Below, in pieces: positions 1 through 11,640 of a stretch of DNA of 64,000 nt. Position 1 is the first letter of the stretch; the number at the start of each line of letters is the position of its first letter. Both the position numbers and the translations under genes were made by a program. The notes below the pieces were generated by a model. That model was not told where the DNA came from. It made no database searches and was given only the letters and a program-made list of their open reading frames with translations. This DNA comes from Perca fluviatilis (taxonomy: Eukaryota > Chordata > Actinopteri > Perciformes > Percidae), in assembly GCF_010015445.1 (NCBI RefSeq), contig NC_053128.1, forward strand, positions 11,390,340 through 11,454,339, in the 5' to 3' direction.

Positions 1-870
1 AACCAAATGACCCCTTAATCATGTCATCTTGTTGTCTGTACATCACTGACAGAAATAGACAAATCTGATCGCTCATTTCAGCCGATCACCCAAAGCAAAA
101 TATAATGGAAACCTAATGAAGTGTATTAAATGTCCTTACATTCTATTCTCGCACATTAAACAGAGGCGGCTCCTAAACAGAGGTAGCGCCATGGCCCATG
201 TTCATCACTATGGACACAACTGAAATACAAAAACAGAGAAAACCTCACAGGAAGAATTAGAGAGCCGGAAATGGATCCTCAGGATGCACATTTTTTTGCA
301 GGAATGCTAGTAAAATGCACATCGATGAAGGGTGTAGCCTTCATGTTTGTGTGCACATCGTCCTAAAGTTTGCTCATTCATTTTCATTAAGTGCTGTCAG
401 TAAGGACCATTAACCAGGCAAGAGAATAATCACCTCCCCCGAGAGTTGACCTGTTTATGGCGCAGATAAGGGTTAATAGAAACAGCCCACCTTAGTGACA
501 CAACACTCATAGCACACACACATCACAGTAAGCATTCTGCAATAATTCATTTCCGTTTAGGACATCCACTTTGCGTCATCTACACTAAACAGAAAAACAC
601 TTCTCTGAAAGGGCAAACAATTATGGCCATTTTTTTCTGTGTACGTGCATTATGACATAATGAATGTGGTACCAGTTCGGGGGAGGATTTTTGCTCATTA
701 GGCAAATTAAATCAACTTAAGTCCCTCCAATCAAAGGTTCTTCTGAGAATCAAGATGATCATTTGTAGCTAAACTCACAGAAGTGGTTAAATATTGCATG
801 GCTCTCTTTACTTCATAATGTATGAAACCGACAAAGGTCAAGGGAGACCACCCAATTTAGACAAACTCAC
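1..870. other. Non-coding, no gene seen
   Basis: AT-rich sequence with no frame that resembles a protein and no clear transposon ends. Either intergenic or intronic; the window gives no way to tell. Confidence 0.6.
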
Positions 871-1258
871 TTAAAGGGGAACTACCGTTTTTTTTTTCCT
901 TCAACCTGGACCCTATTTTCACATGTTTTTGTGTCTAAGTGACTGATGGGAACAACAATCTTTGAAATTTGGTCCAGTATTAAGCGAGATCGCTGCAGTC
1001 GGCAGCGGCGAAACAAGCTACAATGTAAGTTTATAAGGCAATTGTCCAGCTTGTATTTACCTTCGCAAAAGTGCTCATTTTGACACCGACAGGCTCAGAT
1101 TAATATTCCAAGTGTCTGACAACATTATGGAAAGGATTTCTAAGGAGGCTGACCTTTCTGTTAAAGAGTAAGCTCCTTTTTTTAAACATCCGCCAAATTG
1201 CGTTTGCTAAACCCACCAGACTCCATGTACATAAACAGTAAATTTAGCATTGTAAAAT

Positions 1259-1264
<6 letters not shown>
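871..1264. repeat. Interspersed repeat, unclassified
   Basis: The stretch opens with AAAGGGGAACTACCG and a T-run, followed by text (ACCCTATTTTCACATG, GTGTCTAAGTGACTGATGGG, GCGAGATCGCTGCAG) that I recognise as a high-copy teleost repeat. I see no terminal inverted repeat or flanking duplication here, so I leave the class open. It runs up to a long A tract. Confidence 0.5.

Positions 1265-1321
<57 letters not shown>
1265..1321 (+). repeat. Poly(A) tract, about 57 nt
   Basis: Uninterrupted A run. It may be a retroposon tail or an expanded A microsatellite; the DNA upstream is not a recognised SINE or mRNA, so the origin is undecided. Confidence 0.9.
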
Positions 1322-1323
<2 letters not shown>

Positions 1324-2179
1324 AACCAAAAGATTAATACATAGCCCACTTCACAGTTGGGTCTGTCATAGTTACAGGAAATTCAGCGCAGACTGGATTT
1401 GAAGGATTATGTTGGCTACTTTCTTCTCACTAGTCTGTGCATGGATTATCCCGTGTATGTGACATGCTCTCCAAGTCATTTGGTCAGGGCTGAAAAAGGA
1501 TTTAGGATTATATGGTCCAAATTGGCTCCGTATCTACCATATGGAGGCCGTGTCTATCCATTATCCATCAATGTGTCAAACACCGTGCAAGGGAGCAGCT
1601 GTCCATAGAAGGCCAGCCAATTGGTTTGATACAGGTGAAAAGTGATGTATGATTGCCTTCGCAAACCTATCACTCTCTGGCTGCCAGATGGCTTTGGCCT
1701 ATGGACACGGCTACCACATTAGACCTTGCTTTCATCACTCTCTAAGGGTTTCAGAACAGTGTTACCATCTTGGTCTGGTCCTGCTTTCATGATGATGGGT
1801 GACCTCCCTTGTCTCACTTCTTACTTGAGCTAACTAATAAAGATACTTTGAGGCAGTAGCGCAATCCTGTGCTGTTCTGATGGCAAGTCTTCACTGACAC
1901 AAACAGCAACACGAGTGTCTGAAATACAATCGGGAGAGGCAACGAAGAGCCGAGATTGCTGGAGTGGAGAAAATTACCTTTGTCAATATCTCTTAGGTTC
2001 GTTCAGAGCACATGGGGCTGTGTGGGTGCTGTATTCCATGTTGGTACAGGTGGAGAGAAAAAAATAAAAAAATACTGAATCCAGGATGGCCAGTTTGAAT
2101 AAAACATGTTTAAAGATGTATCAGACAACAACTGTACTGTGGTTAATGAATAAAATACTGGAATTTTAGAACTGATTTT
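1322..2179. other. Non-coding, no gene seen
   Basis: A 69-codon frame at 1399-1608 has no recognisable domain and no splice context. I see no repeat ends. Confidence 0.5.
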
Positions 2180-2667
2180 AAAGTTTTATTTGTTTTCTTT
2201 GCTCCTCCCTTCATCAGAGAGTTTCTTTCATTTCATGTTCCAGCCAGATCACTAAGGTCCTCCACGCTTTTTTATTTTTATTTTTTTAGATGTTCCTTAT
2301 GTGTCCCTTAAAAGTACTGGTGAGAGTGCTTTGTTTTTATGCCCATAAACTGTGGAACTCATTGCTCTGGATATTAGACTAGCAAGCTCTCTCTGTAATT
2401 TTAAAAAGGATATTATCATTTTAATCTGTCTTTTCATCTGGAGTAATGTTTTAACCTTAATTTATCCCTAATAATCCTAATCATGCGTAATGTTTCCCCC
2501 CCCCATCTCATTCTATTGACCTTATTATTTATTATGCTTTCTAACATTTGATTGTTGATTTTAATTTGTACTTTTTGTCTCCGTTGTTTCAATTTTGCAA
2601 CAGTATGTGAATAATTTTGGGCTTCATGTTTGTATGAAAGGTTCTACATAAATAAAGTTGAGTATAT
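2180..2667 (+). mobile_element. 3' end of an L2-like LINE, degraded
   Basis: The stretch at about 2320-2420 translates, with stops, into the usual last block of an L2/CR1-group reverse transcriptase ORF (a 'LWN.LP..IR' region read here as TVELIALDIR, then an NFKKDI block). After an AT-rich 3' UTR the text ends with GAAAGGTTCTACATAAATAA AGTTG, close to the standard teleost L2 terminus. The copy is 5'-truncated, as is normal for LINE insertions, and is too decayed to be active. Class is fairly secure; the exact subfamily is not. Confidence 0.65.
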
Positions 2668-3435
2668 AGGATATTAGGATTGGCAGCTTTACAGTTGCAA
2701 GGTAAACATTACACTTCCGTAGTACAATGCTGCACTATTCATAATACCATCATTGGAAGTGGTATTGGAACTGGAATGTACATTTGCACATAAGAGATTG
2801 GCCAGCACAGTGAGATTGTAGATCATGTTGCATTAATATGTAGTAAAACTTAATGGACAATCCTGTCAGCACCCTTGTTGTGCACACACTGTTGGTATCG
2901 TTTGATGCAGTAATATTGTCCGTCTAACCACAGCCATACAATTGACCTATTTCAGTCAGTTTTTGATTCATCCGTCCAGTTTTACAGAATGAAATTGAAT
3001 GACTAAATGTTGTCATTCAATCATTTTTGATGCAAACATTTTCTTTCATAACAAGCAATGCAGTGTATATCATCACGGCACAGACTTTCCTATTGGCTGT
3101 TTTGGCCTACCGCCAGGCTCAGGTGGTTGTGGCTTACCTGTGTCAGAGTTTACAAAAGCTTAAATGTCTACACATGAACTTTCAAACGGAGTGTCGACGC
3201 TGGACCAATGACTGAGCTAGTGGAAGAGGGAGTAAGCGGCGCCTGTGGGGAGGGCAAAGATAGGCCTTTCATCCTTACTTTGGCGGGCTAGTGATTACTT
3301 TCGATAGTTTCATATGCTCGAGTGAACCAAACTCTGGAAGCCCTAGACACATAACGATAATATCACTTTTTCCCCAGAGTGTGGTTATGCTGTGACAATA
3401 TGGGTATTGAAGTATTAGCCAACAGAAAGGTTTAG
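2668..3435. other. Non-coding, no gene seen
   Basis: No frame or repeat end that I can support. A 62-codon frame at 3027-3215 looks random. Confidence 0.5.
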
Positions 3436-3517
3436 CAACTTTCTAGTCTTGTTTTGCGAGACCTTCGTCCACAGCCATGCGGAGGAGGGTCTGGCTAGCC
3501 CACACAGCATTCCGGGA

Positions 3518-3955
3518 TTTAATTAAATTTTATTTATAGTTTCAAATCATAACAAGAGTTATCTCGAGACACTTTACACAAAGAGTAGGTCTAGACCACA
3601 CTATAATTTACAAAGCCCCAACAATTCCAGTAATTCCCCCAAGAGCAAGCATTAGCAGTGGCTGTTGCGACAGTGGTGAGGAAAAACTCCCTTCTAGAAA
3701 GAAACCTCGGCAGACCCAGACTCTTGGTAGGCGGTGTCTGACGGGGCCGGTTGGGGGTGTGATGAACAGTGGCAAATAATAGTCATAATAAAGATAATGG
3801 AACAGTGACGACAATGGTAGTTGTAGTAGTTCACGTAGCAGGGCACAGCAGAGCATTACCGGATGCAGCCGGGCACAGCAGAGCGTGGGTGTACGCGGCA
3901 CAACGCGGCAGGACGTAGCAGGATGCAGCCGGACACAGCAGGGCATCGGAGTGGA
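3518..3955. mobile_element. Retroposon-like repeat nested in the family 1 MITE
   Basis: The family 1 sequence breaks after GCATTCCGGGA and resumes at TGGGAGGAAAACGTGCTC, as compared with the uninterrupted copies at 34759 and 49649. The inserted block starts with an ATTTTATTTATAG stretch and contains GAGGAAAAACTCCCTT and AAGAAACCTCGGCAGA, a signature I know from a very common teleost repeat. It ends in a GC-rich tandem array. The class is uncertain; I see no unambiguous target duplication. Confidence 0.6.
3833..3950 (+). repeat. GC-rich minisatellite inside the nested insertion
   Basis: Imperfect tandem units built on GCAGGRCRCAGCAG / GGATGCAGCCGG recur about every 15-30 bases. It lies at the end of the inserted block and probably varies in length between individuals (inference). 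Confidence 0.65.
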
Positions 3956-4353
3956 ATGGGAGGAAAACGTGCTCTGGTCTATTGGCATTTCTTTAAACCA
4001 ATCACAATCATCATGGGCAGCACTAAGCGCCGGACAGAGCAATGGTGCCACTGCAAAATAGCCTTGTGAAGGAACTTGTTTTGGTGGAACATGTGTACGT
4101 TAAAAGTAGTTAGTCATGCGAGAGAAAACTCCGATTGGACAGATAGTCTAGCTAGCTGTCTGGATTTACCCTACAGAGATCTGAGAAGCAGTTAACCATA
4201 GTCCTCATGAATCCACCATAGTTTAAAATGCCAACACAAAGAAAGCAGAAGGTAACGGACATCCGGGTGAAAAAAGCGTGATCCAGCAGAATTTCCGGCA
4301 GCACCGGAGCAATCCCGGAAGTGGAACGTTGTGGATATAGACTAGCAACTTTC

Positions 4354-4633
4354 CAACAAGACGGGCACATGACTAGAGGACATAGTTGTCATGCATTGTC
4401 CAGAGGTATTAACAGTTTAAACAGTACATTTAAATGTGTCCAAGTTGATTAGTAACTTCCTCTTTGGTGCTTTATAGCAAGAGATACATGTACCTACATA
4501 TTGTCGCGATCGGGTGAAAAACGTCATTCATATTTACACATTATATAATAATAATAAATTAACACATCACCTTGACTGTACTTCAAATCTCTCGTGACTG
4601 CCTTTTAACTTGCTAAGGTGATAAATTACTTGC

Positions 4634-4636
<3 letters not shown>
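4354..4636. other. Non-coding, no gene seen
   Basis: Short AT-rich interval between the MITE and the CA repeat. Nothing recognisable. Confidence 0.5.

Positions 4637-4727
<91 letters not shown>
4637..4727. repeat. (CA)n microsatellite, about 91 bp
   Basis: Nearly pure dinucleotide run. Expected to be polymorphic. Confidence 0.95.
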
Positions 4728-5399
4728 AGTGCAATGTCATTGGGATTGGACAATCTGATACTGATCAATGCTTGTTTCCTGTTCTTGAAGCTAGGAGTAA
4801 AGATTTAAGATCAAACGCTTGGACCTACACACAGCAGTAATGTAACCAACTCATTAGCACAGTGGAGTACAAAAAACTGTGCTGTTACAGATACGTTGAG
4901 AAGGAGGAGTCTTCTCACATTTGTGCCTCCTTTAATGTGCCTCCTGTTATGACAAGTGTTGACCATCGTAACAGCAATGCAGCTTCAATAAAAGCTGTCA
5001 GTCACTGACAGATTGCCGTATGCAACTTCTTCTTGTGTCAATACCAATCATTTTTACCAGCACAGCCTCACATCAGGTTACCTCACACTCCATTGTTCCG
5101 CTAAAATTAAAGCACATTGTCATCTTAAAGATGCGTTATGGTCTGTGAGTCTGATTGAATCACACGTCTGTGGCCACAAACACATGCTAATCTTTCAGCC
5201 CACTGAAACAGGCCATCATTTTACCCCCGCTTGGTTCATCAAAGATGCCATTTTTTCACCTTGACGTTTGAATTATTTATATCTTAGGGGAACATTGAAG
5301 CAGACAGACCATAGAATTGCCTTTGTGTGTACATTGGATTTCTGTTTGAGCAAGATGTAATGACATTGTCTGATAGTTGCCATGGTTTATATTTATATA
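4728..5399. other. Non-coding, no gene seen
   Basis: An 83-codon frame at 5013-5264 has no recognisable features and no sign of exon boundaries. Confidence 0.5.
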
Positions 5400-5939
5400 C
5401 AGTACAGGCCAAAAGTTTGGACACACCTTCTCATTCAATGAGTTTCCTTTTTATTTTCATGACTCTATAATGTAAATATAGATTCTCACTGAAGGCATCA
5501 AAACTATGAATGAACACATATGGAATTATGTACTTAACAAAAAAGTGTGAAATAACTGAAAACATGTCTTATATTTTAGATTCTCCAAAGTAGCCACCCT
5601 TTGCTTTTTTTATTAATAAGGGAAAAAATTCCACTAATTAACCCTGACAAAGCACACCTGTGAAGTGAAAACCATTTCAGGTGACTACCTCGAAAGCTCA
5701 TTGAGAGAACACCAAGGGTTTGCAGAGTTATCAAAAAAGCAAAGGGTGGCTACTTTGAAGAATCTAAAATATAAGACATGTTTTCAGTTATTTCACACTT
5801 TTTTGTTAAGTACATAATTCTATATGTGTTCATTCATAGTTTTGATGCCTTCAGTGAGAATCTACAATGTAAATAGTCATGAAAATAAAAAATGGGATAC
5901 AATACACATTGAATGGGAAGGTGTACCCAAACTTTTGGC
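5400..5939. mobile_element. Tc1/mariner-type palindromic MITE
   Basis: It begins CAGTACAGGCCAAAAGTTTG directly after a TA (5398-5399), the usual target dinucleotide. Two arms of about 210 bp, 5400-5610 and 5733-5939, are near-perfect inverted copies of each other around a loop of about 120 bp. The right arm ends at CCCAAACTTTTGG and lacks the last 10 or so bases matching the left end; a CA microsatellite follows directly, so the terminus was lost or overwritten. The right arm also carries the tail of the transposase gene, so the palindrome looks like an inverted duplication of the 3' end of a full element. Non-autonomous. Confidence 0.85.
5694..5774 (+). pseudogene. Tc1/mariner transposase C-terminal remnant
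   Basis: An open stretch of 26 codons from AAG at 5694 to the TAA at 5772 reads KLIERTPRVC, then ends KGGYFEESKI. This matches, from memory of the family, the last residues of Tc1-like transposases of elements with these ends; the catalytic DDE domain is absent. It lies across the loop and right arm of the palindrome, and the left arm carries an inverted copy of its last part. It cannot encode an active enzyme. Confidence 0.65.
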
Positions 5940-6895
<956 letters not shown>

Positions 6896-6899
6896 AGAT

Positions 6900-7310
6900 G
6901 TGCGTCTGTAATAGAGCTTTCCCGATACCCGATTTGACCCGACTGGGTTTGAGCCGGGCTGCAATTCCTCATTATTTCCCCGGGCCTGTATCGGGTCAGA
7001 TTCGCACACATGTTGACTCAAGCCTTTCATTAATGAGGAAAACTATTATACAACCTCTACATGGCTAGCTGTGCTGAACATTCAAGAAGGCACATGTCAG
7101 ATCTAGTGTCACAAATATCTGTTACCACAGTGAAAAGGCTTTAGTCGACTTTGGCTTGTAATTCAATTGTTAATATTAAGATATATCAGTGGAAATTAGG
7201 ATTTTTAACCATTTAACCCAAAACTGCTGCTGTGGGTTCAGGTCGGACTTGAACCGAAACTATAAAAGGCTTATGTAGGGTCGGGCTCGGGCCTGACTTT
7301 TTTTGTCTTG
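6900..7310. repeat. hAT-like repeat rich in GGGTCGGG motifs, copy 1
   Basis: The left edge has CCCGATACCCGATTTGACCC and the right edge GGGTCGGGCTCGGGCC. These are roughly inverted GC-rich ends around an AT-rich core. A second, more divergent copy with the same ends is at 33777-34145. Ends of this sort are typical of a teleost hAT MITE family, but I could not find an 8 bp duplication here, so the class is tentative. Confidence 0.5.
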
Positions 7311-8406
7311 AACATAGCTGTAGTCTGTAATACTAAACACATTAGAAAGACAACATTAGCCATTTGGATTTATTCTCCCCAGTCTTAACCGCTTGGGGCT
7401 GTAGCTCTAGCTAGTTTAAAAAAGAAAAAAAAAGAAAATAGTTAATGTACCCAAAATGCATTGCAAATTAGTCCCACTTAAGATAGCCTAGAAACTTTAC
7501 TGTTGGATCAGAGCCATAATCAAAGTCTCCCTCTGTGTTCTTAAATGCTCCACACATAACAAAACAATTACACACTATTTTTTCCCTTCTTTCAGCTATG
7601 TAAACACAGAGCTCTCCCCCCCGAGCATCCTCAGTGACTTCTTCCATGGAGCTGCCCTGTAGAAAGCAAAACTGCAATCACAGATGTTTCAGGTTAAACT
7701 ACACAGGCTATGTTCATCCTGACAAAAGCCTATGTCACCCAATGCAACAGAATGGCTCTCTAATGTCTTTTTAATAGCTTTTGGATAACAGTGCAGTTCT
7801 GTGCCACAGAAGCTATCACGCTGTGGTTAAACAACCAGTAACTTGTTAGCACGATAAATTCGTGTTGGATTTGGTCTCTTCAGGGGATTTTTTTTTAATA
7901 ATAATTATTAAAAAAAAGACAAAATAATAGCAGTTTTATCCTTTAAGCGCCACAGTTCAGCTCTGAACAAACCAGACCAAATGCTACCATCAGATTTGAA
8001 AATGACCCCCGCTGACGGAGAAATAATGACATCTTATTCAAGCCCTGGGAGTTGTCAGGCCTAAGGGTGTGTGACAAAGGCAAGATGGAGGCCTGGACAA
8101 TCAATACTTCACTCAATATGAAGCAATAGGCATTAAATAGTCTTCTTTCTGCTCCCCTAGGAAAAGAGCAAACATATCAATCATAACCCAATCACCCACT
8201 CTTAAACAGAAACCCTTGAAGCTACATGCCAGCTGTCCCATGATACAATGTTTTTTTGTTTGTTTTTTTAATCTCGGATTGTATTATAATTATTTAGTAT
8301 ACATACATGTATATTTGAAAATAAACTTTGAAAATATTAGACAAAAAAAACTTCGTCATATCACCATTGTAAAATTTTAGATAAATATAAGTTTTTAAAT
8401 TTTGTT
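7311..8406. other. Non-coding, no gene seen
   Basis: At 7888-7917 a T run, AATAATAATTATT and an A run form a small AT palindrome. A 69-codon minus-strand frame at 7468-7677 has no recognisable domain. Confidence 0.5.
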
Positions 8407-9205
8407 AATTTCAAATTATTTAAATCAGCCTGCCTAATCTACAAGGTTATACATGGTCTGGCGCCTCCACCATTGAGCGACTTTATAAAACAAAAGTCTA
8501 ACAGTGTTGCTGGGTCTCGAGTGACTAGAGCCACTATGAAAGGTGATTGTGAATTGGCATTTAGGCGGACCGCCTTTTCACAGAACGTCCTGTCATATCA
8601 GGGAGTGAGTTTCTGGAATAGCATTCCACTCTCAGCGAGGGAAAGCACAAATCTTTCTATCTTTAGGAGTCATTTAAAAGTGTGGTTGAGGGACATACAA
8701 ACATGTGATCATGTTTAGTTAATCATTATATATCAGACTTAAAACAGAGTTAGTGTATTATAAAAAGGGACACAATTATTAGTGCAATATGGGTTGTGCA
8801 ATAAGTGTCAGTATAACATGGGTTGTGCTATAGGGGTCAGTGCAATGTGGGTCAGTGCAACATAGAATGGTGTAATATGGATCAGTGTAATATCAGGACA
8901 GTTTGTGGTTTGTTCACTATAGTCGAGGCTTTCCTGTTTTCTATATGTCCCTTGTTGTCCAATCTTGTTATTGTTTGTTGTAACATGATGTGATTACTGT
9001 TCTTGTCTTTGTCTCTTTGTATATAGTCTGCATATAGTGTCTCTTTATTTATTAATTTGTGTGTAACACCAACCTGCCAGGGGGTCTGCAGATGGAAATT
9101 AGCCTAAGGCTATAATCTGGCATATTTACATTTGTGAAAATGTTCATTAATATGTATTGTCCCCTTTTTCTTTCGAATAAAAAAATAAATAAAATAAATA
9201 AAATA
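8407..9205 (+). mobile_element. LINE 3' end with reverse transcriptase tail and 3' UTR
   Basis: A 5'-truncated non-LTR retrotransposon. It carries the end of the reverse transcriptase ORF (8422-8718), a 3' UTR with short imperfect tandem units of the type GGTCAGTGCAATATGG (8780-8890), the conserved block CTGCCAGGGGGTCTGCAGAT (9075-9094), and an A-rich tail of AAATA units ending at about 9205. Structure and polarity agree with insertion by target-primed reverse transcription. I am sure of non-LTR class and less sure of the clade. Confidence 0.8.
8422..8718 (+). pseudogene. Non-LTR retrotransposon reverse transcriptase, C-terminal fragment
   Basis: An open frame reads LIYKVIHGLAPPPLSDFI, then a block with SRVTRATMKGDCELAFRRTA, then FWNSIPLSARE, and ends in a WLRDIQTCDHV tail before TAG. 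The order 'Y K . I H G L A P', 'R . A F', 'W N . . P . . I R' is the standard thumb/C-terminal region of LINE reverse transcriptases. The YADD catalytic centre and the endonuclease are missing because the copy is truncated. There is no ATG start; the frame runs in from upstream. Transposon debris, not a host gene. Confidence 0.8.
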
Positions 9206-9508
9206 TTTTGTTTGTGGATGGCTGGCTGACCTTAGTAAAGGTTGGAGGCTTACATACGGAATGCAGTATGGCTTCAGTAGGGAGGATTTTGGCCTCCCTC
9301 TGTGGACGAGTTTATGAGAAGAGATCTTGCAAATGACTGTTGACAGGGCAGGGGGCATTCATCAAGAAAACAAGCCACATGAGCACCGAGACCAGAGTTA
9401 GGGCAGGAATGAATCTCATAGAAACAAATCTAATCTAAGCGCTGCCAGAGAACCCATTTATAATGTTAAGATCACAACATGAATCCGCAGAGAGTAGTGC
9501 AAGGGGGA

Positions 9509-9545
<37 letters not shown>

Positions 9546-10212
9546 GTACCAATTGAATTAATGTATGTACTTTGTAGTGGGAATATAGTCTTTTGAAGCA
9601 TTATTATGCTACCCCATTGTTAAGCAATGAGGCATATTATTTTGAAAAAGAATTGCTTTAGTATTAAAGGGTTGCTGTTAGTAAAACTCCAAATTTCTTG
9701 TGGTTTTAGCCCATTTACAAAACACAGCCTGACTTCCCCTATCCACCCCCTTGTCTGCAGACAACCGCTCTCTTGGGGTAGGCTCGCTCATACTGAGGAA
9801 TGGCAACATGCTCCGTCTTCCACACCAGGTTGCTCTGGCTGTCCTGTCTGCTGACTCATTTTCAACACAACTGAAACTTTGAAAATGGAATAGAAGTCAA
9901 ACAGTAGATGGAACTGAGTTGAATTCATCTCTCATCTGAGAATCTGAATGCATTTGACAGGAATACTGATGAGCAACAAATTACTTTCTTTAAAGTGACA
10001 TAATGAGAAAACATTTTTAATGAACGCATCTGCAAAGTCGCAAAACGTTCATACTAAACATTTCTGCAAAATATAGAACTGGCAGTGTAATACACTGTAT
10101 TTCATGTGCTTTCTCTACATTGCTTTCTCTTTAGCATATTTAGCACTCATGTTTAATATTTTTTTTATTATTTCCCAAAGCCACAATCTTTCCCTAACCA
10201 TGTAGTTTTATT
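9206..10212. other. Non-coding, no gene seen
   Basis: Apart from the GA repeat at 9511 and an inverted copy of the six-times-used 30-mer motif at 10174-10200, I see nothing. Frames of 75-82 codons here have no recognisable protein. Confidence 0.5.
9511..9542. repeat. (GA)n microsatellite
   Basis: About 32 bp of GA. Confidence 0.9.
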
Positions 10213-10637
10213 AGCCCTCATGTTGTCTCCCAGTCAAATTTGACCCATTTAGCATTTCTATATAAAAAGTATGAATTTCTTTCAGCAACCTTAACCAAAA
10301 ATAACATGGATGGTTCCCTACTAAAATGCTCTTTGAAAGGAAAATTAATGATCGCTTGAACTGTGGGTGTTTATTCAATTTGATAGCATTTGTGGTCTTC
10401 CCTGGTCAATGGTGCATTACTGTGCTTCCCAGCACACAAAATATAATTTCATATAAATGGGGTTTATTGACCATCAATTCCAAAAAGAAGTATAAAACTA
10501 GTGGCAATAGGTTGGAATAAAATTGGCTAAGACTATGTAACAGAATTGGTTCATAGTTTATATGTAGTGCTTTATAAACAGGCAAAACAGACTGGGTCAG
10601 TTTTTACCCAGGAAGACAACAAGTGCCTGGTCGATGT
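10213..10637. mobile_element. piggyBac-like MITE
   Basis: The left end CCCTCATGTTGTCTCCCAGT runs into TCAAATTTGACCC; the right end is GGGTCAGTTTTTACCCAG, then GAAGACAACAAGTGCC. Read in reverse, the right end matches the left over about 35 bases with a few changes. These ends (CATGTTGTC...GGGTCAAATTTGACC) are typical of teleost piggyBac-type MITEs that use TTAA; the flanks here are decayed (TTAG on the left), so the class is a likely but not proven call. The core is AT-rich with no transposase. Confidence 0.6.
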
Positions 10638-10981
10638 ACAGACAACACAAGGGCTAGTCTAAAGCGAACCACAAGTGGACTCGGGACAAACTCCCAATTT
10701 CCGGGGTCAAAGTCATAGTCCTGCGCTTTGCGTGCCCAGCATCAACCCTGCCCAGCTCGCCAGGACTTCTGCACAGCATCTGTGCTGCTGGAAATAAAAC
10801 ATTCCATGGATTTTCATGATATTATTTATAATAGCCAAGGAAATCTTAGGACAAGTTGAGACAATCTATCATCATCTCCACTATTAAATAAAACACTGAA
10901 GTCCAAAGGCAGTTTTGAAGCCAACAGCACCATTTCTAAGTATTTATTTTCCTTTTACCCAAAGTGGCTTTGTCCGCATCA
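10638..10981. other. Non-coding, no gene seen
   Basis: No support for gene or repeat. Confidence 0.5.
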
Positions 10982-11519
10982 CTGACTACGTTTACATGCA
11001 CATAATATTCAGTTTGTTTCCCTAATTCTGAAAGAGACGATATTCCGACTAAGCGGTTTACATGGCTAGTGAAAGGGAGTATTACACAATTATTCCTGTT
11101 TACATGTAGTGGTGCAAAACAGAATTCTTTTCAAAGTTTACCAGTGGTGGTGGACTTGTTGGACCGTGTGAACACAGCCTCCCTCTCTCATTCCTTCAAC
11201 CAGCTTCTTGAAAAGGTTGGCGTAGCGATGTTTGAGCATAACCAAAAACCTGTTGAAATCAAAGTCTTTGATAATGTTTAAAAGTTGCTGTGTTTCTCCT
11301 TATCAGTTCTGCAGCCCTGCAAACCGTTGGCTGGTTGGTTTGTTTACATCAACCATAGTAACGCACAGCGCTGACCGTAAACCGTAAACAGGCAAGAAGC
11401 CATAAACCGCGGTAAAAAACATGATTGAGACGCATATTCCGAATGCGCTGTATACATGTCCAAAGAATGCCTCTAAAACCCGAATAATAACGGAATATCC
11501 AACGTCTTAATCGGAAAAT

Positions 11520-11585
<66 letters not shown>

Positions 11586-11640
11586 TTGTCATATTCGGAA
11601 TAACAGTGGAATATTGATGTGCGTGTAAACATACTCACTG
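10982..11640 (+). mobile_element. GTTTACATG-end MITE, family 2 copy 1
   Basis: The ends are CTGACTACGTTTACATGCAC and GTGCGTGTAAACATACTCAC, a terminal inverted repeat of about 20 bp. The core shares long near-identical stretches with copy 2 (12666-13245), such as CACAGCCTCCCTCTCTCATT and GCGCTGTATACATGTCC. A GATA microsatellite (11521-11585) interrupts the 3' part. No transposase; the 70-codon frame here is a repeat artefact seen in both copies. Confidence 0.75.
11521..11585. repeat. (GATA)n microsatellite inside family 2 MITE
   Basis: About 16 units of GATA/TAGA. It starts exactly where the fragment copy at 15570-15657 stops matching. Confidence 0.95.

Larger units (their letters stand above)
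3436..4353 (-). mobile_element. hAT-like MITE, family 1 copy 1, with 8 bp TSD
   Basis: The element proper is 3444-4345. It starts TAGTCTTGTTTTGCGAG and ends GTGGATATAGACTAG, so its ends are short inverted repeats (TAGTCT/AGACTA). CAACTTTC occurs directly before (3436-3443) and directly after (4346-4353): a perfect 8 bp target site duplication, the hallmark of hAT transposition. It is non-autonomous: no transposase is visible. Other copies in the window are at 16367, 34759 and 49649, all in the opposite orientation. The element is interrupted by an unrelated insertion at about 3518-3955. Frames on either strand here (up to 147 codons) recur in every copy and are not genes. Confidence 0.8.

Noticed and set aside
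3608..4051. 147-codon minus frame
   Set aside because: Crosses the junction of a nested insertion and a MITE, with a minisatellite inside; no protein family.
7888..7917. AT palindrome as a functional site
   Set aside because: A T run and an A run around AATAATAATTATT arise easily in AT-rich DNA.
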